A DNA stretch of 11,473 nt from NCBI GenBank assembly GCA_035354435.1, contig DAOQAY010000094.1, positions 1-11,473 of the forward strand. Direction: 5' to 3'. Below are positions 1 through 6,606 of the stretch, piece after piece (position 1 is the first letter of the stretch; the number at the start of each line of letters is the position of its first letter). The translations under genes and the position numbers were made by a program. This DNA comes from JAKLDO01 sp035354435. Its GTDB lineage: Bacteria > UBP6 > UBA1177. The notes beneath the pieces are model-generated. The model was given only the letters and a program-made list of their open reading frames with translations, did no database searches and was not told the DNA's origin.

Positions 1-11
1 GTCCGCACTTA

Positions 12-39
12 AATATAATTTCCAAGACTCATTTGTCAA
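12..39 (-). promoter_or_regulatory. Sigma70-like promoter firing leftward out of the window
   Basis: Read on the minus strand, a perfect -35 TTGACA (34-39) lies 16 bases before TATATT (12-17), which matches the -10 consensus at five of six positions. Transcription would start near position 5 and run off the left edge, so the gene it serves is not visible. It lies just past the stop codon of the truncated ORF6N gene, so a separate transcription unit probably begins here. Confidence 0.5.
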
Positions 40-75
40 CCAGAATTATTTAATATCTGATATTTTCAGCCAGTC

Positions 76-717
76 TTAAAATTCTGAAATTTTTGAAAAT
101 AGCGTCAGCGTAGATTCATCAACGAAATTATCTATCAGGACTATTGATCTTTCTGCAGAACGGATAATATCGGAAACAAATTTGTGGGCGTCAAAGATCT
201 GACCGTCAAAAAAGATTCCCTGCTTTGGCTGAATTTGCCGACTTTCAAGAGCATCAAAAACCATTTCCAGCTTTCTATCTGTTTCTATTTTATATTCCAA
301 CTGCTTTGTTTCAACAGAATCAAGTCTTTGAAATATCTGAGCATTTTCAGAAATGAATTTTCTCATCGCAATAAAAGCAGTAACTATTTTAATGCTGACC
401 TTTATTGCAGGATCGCTTTTCAAAACAGTTGTTAACATCACTACGCCATGTTCTGTAAAAACAAACGGCTTGGTTCTTCTTCCACCCCAACTTGAGGTCG
501 CATTTTGCGACTTCAAGTTAGCAATCTCTTTTTCGTCAAGCTGGAAGCAGAATCCTTCGGGAAATCTTGCTTCGTTCCTTTTCATCTGCTCATTCAACCT
601 TTTTGTTTCTATTCCAAAAAAATCGGCCAAATCACTATCAATCATCACCTGCATTCCACGGATTGTGTAGATCCGGCTTTGAATATCATCAATTTTTATC
701 AGCTCGTTTTCGCCCAT
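76..717 (-). CDS. ORF6N-domain DNA-binding protein, C-terminally truncated
   Basis: Residues about 8-95 match the ORF6N domain, a KilA-N-related, probably DNA-binding domain frequent in phages and accessory regions; RNEARFPEGFCFQL and FVFTEHGVVMLTTVL are the clearest stretches. A helical, coiled-coil-like segment follows (about 120-160). The conserved block GIFFDGQIFDAHKFVSDII...SIVLIDNFVDE (168-201) then opens the C-terminal domain of the long ORF6N proteins. Family members that I recall continue beyond this point with a segment like GV.ATIYT, but here translation ends at residue 213. None of the three minus-strand frames over the last 75 bases resembles the missing part, so this looks like loss of the 3' end rather than one frameshift. 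I start at ATG 717, with AGGA 8 bases upstream. A TTG at 723 is in frame but only 2 bases from that AGGA. The regulatory target is unknown. Confidence 0.75.
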   Translation of the reverse strand: MGENELIKIDDIQSRIYTIRGMQVMIDSDLADFFGIETKRLNEQMKRNEARFPEGFCFQLDEKEIANLKSQNATSSWGGRRTKPFVFTEHGVVMLTTVLKSDPAIKVSIKIVTAFIAMRKFISENAQIFQRLDSVETKQLEYKIETDRKLEMVFDALESRQIQPKQGIFFDGQIFDAHKFVSDIIRSAERSIVLIDNFVDESTLTLFSKISEF

Positions 718-806
718 TTCCAAATTCCTGAAAACATAAATTACGGATTAATCTATCGAATTGTAGTTAGAATTGCAAGGAAACACTGTCAATTTCAGCA
801 TCGCAT

Positions 807-835
807 TTGACCCACACTCTCAAACCTGCTAATAT
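807..835 (+). promoter_or_regulatory. Promoter of the small membrane protein gene
   Basis: TTGACC (807-812, five of six consensus) is separated by 17 bases from TAATAT (830-835, four of six). It sits about 25 bases before the start codon of the 44-residue ORF and points towards it. Confidence 0.45.
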
Positions 836-859
836 CGAGCCAATTTTGCGGAGGTTTAT

Positions 860-994
860 ATGGCACTGTTTGATAAAATGCTGTTCATAATCGTCGGCAC
901 GATGATGGTCATCGAACTTTTCAGGCTGATAATGGGAAAGCAGAATGTCTATTCGAAGATCCACGAATGGTTTTTCAAGGGAAAAAAGAAGTGA
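860..994 (+). CDS. Small single-pass membrane protein, 44 aa
   Basis: ATG at 860 follows a strong ribosome binding site, GGAGG (850-854), at 5 bases, and a plausible promoter lies upstream, so this short ORF is well supported as a real gene. The product begins MALFDKMLFIIVGTMMVIEL. Residues about 6-24 form one hydrophobic membrane-spanning segment. The remainder is polar and basic, ending WFFKGKKK, so by the positive-inside rule the C-terminus should face the cytoplasm. No family was recognised and no function is proposed. Its stop codon directly abuts the stop of the convergent lipoprotein gene at 995, with no bases between them. Confidence 0.65.
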   Translation: MALFDKMLFIIVGTMMVIELFRLIMGKQNVYSKIHEWFFKGKKK

Positions 995-2230
995 TTACTC
1001 AGCAGGCATTGTGTTCCATGAAGCGTCGGTGACATCAAAACAGCCGCCGTCTTTCACTGGTGTCGAGACTGCACCTTCGAATGAGACCTCAACGAGTCTG
1101 ACATTTTCGATATTCCCTGCCGATTCTGCCGACATGCAGCCGTAGTCATCTTTGACCAGTTCGTCTGTTGTCACTGTTCCCGACTTCTGGAAATAAGTTT
1201 TTGTTTCTGAATCTGTCGAAGCGTCCGTATATAAAAGAACACACTGTTTGCATGTCGAGAAATTGGCGTTGTCACCTGTTGCAAGATCAAAAATCCCGGC
1301 ATCCTGATATCCGGCAAAAACCAGCTCGAACCTGTCATCGGTATCGACTCCTGCCACATTTTCAGTCAGAGTGCTTTTGTACATCGGAGCATCAACTGGC
1401 GTTGAAGTAAGTCCGGAAAGGGTTATCTGCGTGCATGGAATGCATTCTGTCTGGTCGGCATTGCACTGGGTACCTTCATCGCATCCGTCTCCGCAGAAAC
1501 CTCCGCAACCGTCAGATCCGCACACTTTTCCAGTACAGTCAGCAACGCAAATTGTGTCCCAGACAGCCGATTTGAACTCAACACAGCTTCCACCCGGAAC
1601 AGGAATAGCTTCTCCCGATACCATATCAAGATAGACCTGGATCATTTTTGCCGTGAGAGACCCTTTTGATTCGTATGTCCCTTCACGCACTTCAGTTACT
1701 TTAAGAATTCCAGATTCGGGAACATAAAGCTTAGCCATTCCTTCGGTCTCTTCGTTATAATCTTCTATAACATAAATACATTCCGTACATGTTGAAATCT
1801 TAGCGTTAGCGCCTGTTCCAAGCTCATATTCGCCAACTTTCATTTCATACTCATCAAACGAATCCGAATCATCAGACTCAGGAGGATAGAACATCATTCC
1901 GATGCCATCCTCTTTATCCGGATCTCCAAGTGATGGCGATATCGAACCGTAATATTCATAAATGTCCTCATACGAAAACATTTCATCGATCGTCAGAACC
2001 GTGCATACAATTTCAGCATCAGCATCGCTGTCATCCGACTCATCGGCATCATTTTCAATATCGGCAGATTCATCTGTTGCATCGGTATCAGTCTCGGCCT
2101 CAACATCCTCAACATCAGTCACATCGGCATCACTGCTGACATCACCGTCATTTATAGTTCTCTCAAACTTCTCCGTTGTACACGAAATGCACAGCATTAC
2201 AAAAAAAGCAACAATTACAGCTACTTTCAT
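995..2230 (-). CDS. Lipoprotein with acidic tether and two homologous cysteine-bearing domains
   Basis: The N-terminus is a signal peptide ending LCISC, so Cys17 is the probable lipidation site. A low-complexity tether rich in Asp, Glu, Thr and Ala follows (about 28-73). Two homologous domains come next. Domain 1 (about 76-226) and domain 2 (about 266-407) each start with a Cys (C76, C266), contain an STCxxC motif (C148/C151, C327/C330) and end near GGxC (C216, C397). Aligned pieces include GEYELGTGANAKISTCTEC against AGIFDLATGDNANFSTCKQC, and AVWDT against ASWNT. Between them is a linker with eight cysteines (228-263) including KVCGSDGCGGFCGDGC, probably disulfide-bonded. Similar single or tandem domains occur, as I recall, in large lipoprotein sets of related metagenomic bacteria, with no function known to me. 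It starts 14 bases after dxs with an AGGGGG-type ribosome binding site, so it probably shares the isoprenoid operon transcript. Confidence 0.8.
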   Translation of the reverse strand: MKVAVIVAFFVMLCISCTTEKFERTINDGDVSSDADVTDVEDVEAETDTDATDESADIENDADESDDSDADAEIVCTVLTIDEMFSYEDIYEYYGSISPSLGDPDKEDGIGMMFYPPESDDSDSFDEYEMKVGEYELGTGANAKISTCTECIYVIEDYNEETEGMAKLYVPESGILKVTEVREGTYESKGSLTAKMIQVYLDMVSGEAIPVPGGSCVEFKSAVWDTICVADCTGKVCGSDGCGGFCGDGCDEGTQCNADQTECIPCTQITLSGLTSTPVDAPMYKSTLTENVAGVDTDDRFELVFAGYQDAGIFDLATGDNANFSTCKQCVLLYTDASTDSETKTYFQKSGTVTTDELVKDDYGCMSAESAGNIENVRLVEVSFEGAVSTPVKDGGCFDVTDASWNTMPAE

Positions 2231-2244
2231 TGGCCACCCCCTGT

Positions 2245-4101
2245 TTATTTTTTTTCTGCTAAAAGTCCTTCGACTTCTTTTATAATATTTTCTGTAGTAA
2301 GTCCTTCTATTTTGCGGAGCTCTTTCTGGGTTCCGTGAGTTGAGAAAGTGTCATTTATTCCGATAAGGCGGCAATTCACGGTCATTTTTCTCTGGCTCAG
2401 TTCTTCAAGGAACGCTGATCCAGCACCGCCTGCGACAATCCCGTCTTCGATTGTAACTACATGAGTTATCTTGTTTTTCCAGACAATTTCAAACAGTTCT
2501 TCCGGCATCGGTTTTATATATTTAAGGTCATAGTGATAAACACTTTTTCCTTTTTTATCAAGTGCTTCAACTGCTTTTTTTGCAGACTCAGCCATAATTC
2601 CGACAGACACTATCATCAGCTTTTCCATCCCTTTTTTCAGAAGTTCGCCAACGCCTGATTTCAACGGAGTAAGCCTGTTTACCGGAACTATTCCCGTGCC
2701 GCATCCTCTTGGGTATCTTATCGCAACAGGTCCTTTCAAAGTAAGCGCCGTCTCCAGCATCCTTGCCATTTCGTACTCGTCTCTTGGAGCCATGACTGTC
2801 ATATTCGGGATCATTCTCAGATACGAAATATCAAAAAGTCCGTGATGTGTCGACCCGTCATCTCCTACAAGTCCTGCTCTGTCAACAAGAAAAATTACCG
2901 GGAGATTCTGAAGTGCGACATCGTGAATAATATTGTCAAGCGATCTTTGAAGAAAAGTCGAATATATCGCAACAATCGGTCTGAGTCCGCCAGTTGCGAG
3001 TCCTGCCGCAAAAGTCACAGCATGACCTTCCGACATTCCGACATCATAAACCCTGTCCGGCATCTCAGCTCTCAGAATATTCAGCCCTGTTCCATCCGGC
3101 ATTGCGGCAGTTATTGCAACAAGATCACTGTTTTTCCTGAACATTTTGGGCAGGTATTCTGCAAGATATTTTGTAAATGACGGCGATGACGGTTTTGGTT
3201 CGCCAGTGTTTCTGTCAAAAGAACCTATTCCGTGAAATTTCCCGGGGTTGTTCTGCGCATATTCATATCCTTTGCCTTTCACCGTATGGACATGAAGCAG
3301 AATAGGTTCATTATTAGACTTGATATCATTAAGCGTTTCAATCAGTTCTTCAATATTATGTCCGTCAATAGGACCGACATACTGATATCCGAAACCTTCA
3401 AAAAGTATACCGGGAGTAAGGAGCGATTTGGATGAATTTATAGCCTTCCTTATCACTTCAACGATCTTTTCGCCGTGAAAGAACGGAGGAAGCTTGCTCA
3501 GTATCTGCTTGATCTCGGCTCTCGCATTTGAATATTTCTCTCCCGAAAGCTTTCTGCTGAACCACTTGGAAAGCGCTCCCACAGAAGTCGAAATGAACAT
3601 GTCATTATCGTTGAGAATGGTTATCGTGTTCTTTCCGTACTCATCAACATTGTTCATTGCTTCCAGAGCAAGTCCGCTGGTCATAGCACCGTCTCCGATT
3701 ACAGAAATTACCTTCGAATCAATGTCTCTTACTCTGAGCGCTTCCCTAAGTCCGAGTCCTGCTGATATCGAGGTTCCGCCGTGTCCGGTACCGAAAAAAT
3801 CATACCTTGATTCCGAAATCTTCGGAAAGCCTGATATTCCGCCGAGAGTCCTAAGCGTATGGAATTTTTCTCTTCTGTCAGTGAGAATTTTATAGGCATA
3901 TGACTGATGACCCACATCCCATATTATTTTGTCTTCTTCGAGATCAAAAACTTTAAGCAGAGCGATCGTCAGTTCTACCGTGCCAAGTGACGATGCAAGA
4001 TGTCCTCCGTTTCTGGAAACAGAATCTATCATTATCTCTCTGACATCATCAGCAAGTTTATAAAGCTCATTAATATTTGAATTTTTTACCGTTTCTATCA
4101 T
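2245..4101 (-). CDS. dxs: 1-deoxy-D-xylulose-5-phosphate synthase (DXS)
   Basis: This cytoplasmic thiamine-diphosphate enzyme condenses pyruvate with glyceraldehyde 3-phosphate to make DXP, the first step of the MEP isoprenoid pathway. The N-terminal TPP-binding part has WDVGHQSYAYK (61-71), GTGHGGTSIS (104-113) and the cofactor motif GDGAM...LNDND (137-167). The pyrimidine-binding part has SEGHAVTFAAG (357-367), with E358 as the expected catalytic glutamate, and VDRAGLVGDDGSTHHGLFD (406-424). At 618 aa it has the normal family length. I chose ATG 4101 because AGGAG lies 6 bases upstream and the ATG overlaps the ispA stop as ATGA. An earlier in-frame ATG at 4152 lies deep inside ispA and would add an unlikely 17 residues. 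Two local differences from the sequence I recall are SEGH where SEQH/AEQH is usual, and GHGGTSIS where GHSSTSIS is usual. Confidence 0.97.
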   Translation of the reverse strand: MIETVKNSNINELYKLADDVREIMIDSVSRNGGHLASSLGTVELTIALLKVFDLEEDKIIWDVGHQSYAYKILTDRREKFHTLRTLGGISGFPKISESRYDFFGTGHGGTSISAGLGLREALRVRDIDSKVISVIGDGAMTSGLALEAMNNVDEYGKNTITILNDNDMFISTSVGALSKWFSRKLSGEKYSNARAEIKQILSKLPPFFHGEKIVEVIRKAINSSKSLLTPGILFEGFGYQYVGPIDGHNIEELIETLNDIKSNNEPILLHVHTVKGKGYEYAQNNPGKFHGIGSFDRNTGEPKPSSPSFTKYLAEYLPKMFRKNSDLVAITAAMPDGTGLNILRAEMPDRVYDVGMSEGHAVTFAAGLATGGLRPIVAIYSTFLQRSLDNIIHDVALQNLPVIFLVDRAGLVGDDGSTHHGLFDISYLRMIPNMTVMAPRDEYEMARMLETALTLKGPVAIRYPRGCGTGIVPVNRLTPLKSGVGELLKKGMEKLMIVSVGIMAESAKKAVEALDKKGKSVYHYDLKYIKPMPEELFEIVWKNKITHVVTIEDGIVAGGAGSAFLEELSQRKMTVNCRLIGINDTFSTHGTQKELRKIEGLTTENIIKEVEGLLAEKK

Positions 4102-4976
4102 TTTCTTCTCCTGATCACAAAGTCTGCAAGCTCCGTTAAAACCTGCTTCCATTCAGAATCCTCAAAGAAATCAAGTGCCGACTTCGCCCTTTGAGAATGT
4201 TCAAGTGCCTTTTCTCCGGCTTTTTCAATTCCAAGGAGGAACGGATATGTCTTTTTATTCAGTGCGGCATCACTGCCCACTTTTTTCCCGAGCTCTTCAG
4301 TGCTTGATGTAATATCTAAAATATCATCAGCTATCTGAAATGCGAGTCCTAAGTTAAGTCCGTAATTCTCAAGTGCCGAAATCGAATATTCATCTGCATC
4401 AAGCCATGCAGCGGCTCCGGCTGTTGAAGCCATGATCAGTGCACCGGTCTTAAAAAGATTTATATCATTGAGAACTTCAATATTTCTTTTATCTTCGGGT
4501 ATTCTGCAATCCTTCACCTGTCCCAGAACCATTCCGCGACCGCCGACCGCTCTGGAGAAGTATTTCCCCCCTTTTTTGAAATTGCCATGACCGAATTCAA
4601 AAATAATCGAGAAAGCATCCGCATTTAGAGCGTCACCTGCCAGAATTGCAAGATCTTCGCCAAACGCTTTGTGACTGCTCGGACGGCCTCTTCTGAGATC
4701 ATCGTTGTCAAGCGCCGGAAGATCGTCATGGATCAGTGAATAAGTATGGATGAATTCAAGAGCCGCGGCATAAGGCATGACAAGTTCTTTGTCTTTCCCG
4801 AGAAGCTGGGAAACTGCAACGGCAAGAAAAGGACGGACTCTTTTACCGCCTGCAGAAAGGCTGTATTTCATCGCATCGTTCAATATTGCTGGAATTTGCA
4901 GTGAATCCAGATAGAAAAACAGCTTTTTTTCGATATATTCAGTTTCGATCTTCTGCTTCTCTTCCAGCAGGGTCAT
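4098..4976 (-). CDS. ispA: Polyprenyl (farnesyl/geranylgeranyl) diphosphate synthase
   Basis: This trans-prenyltransferase condenses IPP with allylic diphosphates to give FPP or GGPP. The substrate-binding GGKRVRP (43-49) is present. The first Asp-rich motif is DDLPALD (84-90), with the two-residue insertion typical of bacterial enzymes, and the second is DDILD (217-221). KTGALI (176-181) is also conserved. The sequence before the first motif, HTYSLIHDD, matches bacterial FPP synthases, but chain length cannot be fixed by eye. The usual GQxLDL stretch reads GQVKDC (152-157), an unusual variant. The length of 292 aa is normal. It overlaps xseB upstream and dxs downstream by ATGA junctions, with GGAG 6 bases before the start, indicating translational coupling. 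The enzyme acts downstream of dxs in the same pathway. Confidence 0.95.
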   Translation of the reverse strand: MTLLEEKQKIETEYIEKKLFFYLDSLQIPAILNDAMKYSLSAGGKRVRPFLAVAVSQLLGKDKELVMPYAAALEFIHTYSLIHDDLPALDNDDLRRGRPSSHKAFGEDLAILAGDALNADAFSIIFEFGHGNFKKGGKYFSRAVGGRGMVLGQVKDCRIPEDKRNIEVLNDINLFKTGALIMASTAGAAAWLDADEYSISALENYGLNLGLAFQIADDILDITSSTEELGKKVGSDAALNKKTYPFLLGIEKAGEKALEHSQRAKSALDFFEDSEWKQVLTELADFVIRRRK

Positions 4977-5200
4977 TCCTTTCTCCCGAGTTTGTCAGAT
5001 TCGATAACTTTCTCTCCGTTTTCACTGAGAACCCTTATCTTTGTCTGAGCGCTTTCAAGATATTCTCTGATCGATGCAGCCGTTTTCACCCCTTCTTCAT
5101 AGAGCTTTACCGCTTCTTCTATCTCAGGGTTTTTATTAAGCTTTTCAACAATATTTTCAAGCTCTTTCATTTTCGCCGCAAGTGATTTCTTTTCTGCCAT
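4973..5200 (-). CDS. xseB: Exodeoxyribonuclease VII small subunit
   Basis: The 75-residue product is one long helical protein. SLAAKMKELENIVEKLNKN near the N-terminus and EEAVKLYEEGVKTAASIREYL in the middle are the hallmark segments of XseB. It pairs with the large subunit XseA, not in this window, in the nuclease that degrades single-stranded DNA. It is the first gene of the operon. GGAGGT lies 6 bases before the ATG, and its TGA overlaps the ispA ATG. The order xseB-ispA-dxs is found in many bacteria, including Escherichia coli, and supports the assignment. Confidence 0.95.
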   Translation of the reverse strand: MAEKKSLAAKMKELENIVEKLNKNPEIEEAVKLYEEGVKTAASIREYLESAQTKIRVLSENGEKVIESDKLGRKE

Positions 5201-5227
5201 TTTGATACCTCCCCAAAAATCTGTCGA

Positions 5228-5256
5228 ATGTTAATTTAAGAGGTATTAAAAGTCAA
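5228..5256 (-). promoter_or_regulatory. Promoter of the xseB-ispA-dxs-lipoprotein operon
   Basis: On the minus strand TTGACT (5251-5256, five of six consensus) is followed after 17 bases by TAACAT (5228-5233, four of six). It lies about 30 bases ahead of xseB, with no other gene between, and is the only good promoter seen for the leftward operon. Confidence 0.5.
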
Positions 5257-5281
5257 CCAGCAGGCAAGTAATAGTATTTTT

Positions 5282-5292
5282 GCAAAAATTGC
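5282..5292. repeat. Small palindrome GCAA-N3-TTGC
   Basis: GCAAAAATTGC is a perfect inverted repeat with 4-base arms. It lies in the divergent intergenic region, 35 bases before the PHP lipoprotein start and just ahead of a TATTAT (5294-5299) that might be its -10. No matching -35 was found for that gene. It could be an operator, but arms this short also arise by chance. Confidence 0.2.
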
Positions 5293-5326
5293 TTATTATA
5301 TCACTGTCACTTAGAAGGAGTTTTCG

Positions 5327-6571
5327 ATGAAAAAGTTTTTTCTTTTATCTCTGATGTTTATTTTTTCCGCTTGCAGTACTGAAAGTGCTAAAAGCGATGC
5401 CTATATACCTGAGATCAATGACGATCAGGTCGCGACTGATGATTCTGCTGATAATGACAGCGCTGAAGAAGATATTGATGCCGTTGCAGATGAAAATGAA
5501 GAAACCGATGAAATTCTACAAAACGATCCTGACCTGATAGAACCTGCCAGCGATGCCGCTTCAGACGATGACATAACCGATACTGATACTGCACCTGACG
5601 ATGAAATTCAAATGAACTTCTATTTCGGAAATTTTCACAGCCACAGCGGAATTTCGGATGGTGAAGGAACCCCGGAAGAGATCATGAAATGGGCAAAAAG
5701 TGAAAAGAATATCGATTTTTATGCCATGACGGACCATTCTGAACAGATATTCGGAAATGAATGGAATGAAATGAAGGAAATGACCGACCTTTACAATGAA
5801 GACGGCGTTTTTGTCGCAATAAGAGGTTTTGAATGGAGCCATCCTCTTAACGGGCATATCTGCATTTATCTTACTGATAATTTTAACGCCGCATATTCAT
5901 CTTTGTGGATAAGCGAAATATATGACTGGATCGATGAGAAAGATGCCATCGCACAGTTCAACCATCCCGGTCGTGAAGTGAATGTATTCAATGATCTGAA
6001 ACTTGAAACGAAAGTTCTGGATAATATGGTAGCTATCGAAACAGGCAACAAAGGTGACGGAAACAATGACGGAGAATTCCTGCCTTATTACATCACGGCT
6101 CTAGACAAAGGCTGGATAGTTGCTCCAGCATCAAATCAGGATAATCATTCAATGAGCATAAATACTCACAGGTCGGTCTATATCGGACCCGATCTCAGCA
6201 GGAAAAGCCTTTATGATGCAATGTATGCAAGAAGGCGCTATTCCAGTGACGATCCCGACATCAAAATCACTTTCAAGCTTAACAAAGACTGGATGGGATC
6301 TACCGTTACTGTCTCAGAAAATACCATCAAGTTCACAGTCAAGGTCGAGGACAATGAACCTGTAAACAAACTTCAGCTCATAACAAACGGCGGCATTGTG
6401 GTATCGGAATTTGTTCCTCCTGCCGATCAGAATTCTGTGACATGGAATCCTGAGGTTATAATAAATAAAAGCGGATATTATCTGCTTAAAGTGATCTCGG
6501 CAGACATCCTTGACAATGACGGGCCTGAACAGGTCGCCATCACTGCACCGGTCTGGGTAATAAAACAGTAG
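5327..6571 (+). CDS. PHP-domain metallohydrolase lipoprotein (CehA/McbA-like)
   Basis: The signal peptide ends FSAC, making Cys16 the likely lipidation site. An Asp/Glu/Ala-rich tether runs to about residue 93. The catalytic part (about 95-305) has the metal-ligand pattern of PHP-type phosphoesterase-like hydrolases. This includes NFHSHSGISDG (102-112; H104, H106, D111), MTDHSE (134-139), GFEWSH...GH (167-177), QFNHPG (210-215) and SNQDNH (269-274). The order and spacing resemble the CehA/McbA family, named after carbaryl hydrolases, though most members have unknown substrates. The C-terminal 100 residues are beta-rich and may form an Ig-like domain. GGAG sits 6 bases before the ATG. The enzyme should be anchored in the outer membrane or exported to the surface. 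The substrate cannot be predicted; a phosphoester, amide or carbamate is possible. Confidence 0.85.
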   Translation: MKKFFLLSLMFIFSACSTESAKSDAYIPEINDDQVATDDSADNDSAEEDIDAVADENEETDEILQNDPDLIEPASDAASDDDITDTDTAPDDEIQMNFYFGNFHSHSGISDGEGTPEEIMKWAKSEKNIDFYAMTDHSEQIFGNEWNEMKEMTDLYNEDGVFVAIRGFEWSHPLNGHICIYLTDNFNAAYSSLWISEIYDWIDEKDAIAQFNHPGREVNVFNDLKLETKVLDNMVAIETGNKGDGNNDGEFLPYYITALDKGWIVAPASNQDNHSMSINTHRSVYIGPDLSRKSLYDAMYARRRYSSDDPDIKITFKLNKDWMGSTVTVSENTIKFTVKVEDNEPVNKLQLITNGGIVVSEFVPPADQNSVTWNPEVIINKSGYYLLKVISADILDNDGPEQVAITAPVWVIKQ

Positions 6572-6572
6572 T

Positions 6573-6587
6573 TGAACATATTGTTCA
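6573..6587. repeat. Perfect palindrome TGAACA-TAT-TGTTCA
   Basis: Six-base arms flank a 3-base centre, directly after the stop codon of the PHP lipoprotein and before the ribosome binding site of the barrel protein. A run of five T follows, but the AT-rich stem and 3-base loop make a weak terminator. It could instead attenuate read-through, act as an operator or stabilise the upstream mRNA. Confidence 0.35.
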
Positions 6588-6606
6588 TTTTTCTGGAGGT
6601 ATGAGT

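Noticed and set aside
760..792. Possible leftward promoter for the ORF6N gene
   Set aside because: The -35 TTGACA (787-792) is perfect, but the good -10 TACAAT (760-765) is 21 bases away and the sequence at normal spacing is a poor match.
767..964. Leftward 65-residue ORF opposite the small membrane protein
   Set aside because: It overlaps the better supported rightward gene and its promoter, and its composition resembles an antisense shadow.
1371..1634. Rightward 87-residue ORF inside the duplicated lipoprotein gene
   Set aside because: Its His/Pro/Ser-rich translation is the reverse reading of the Cys/Gly-rich linker, and it lies wholly antisense to a strong gene.
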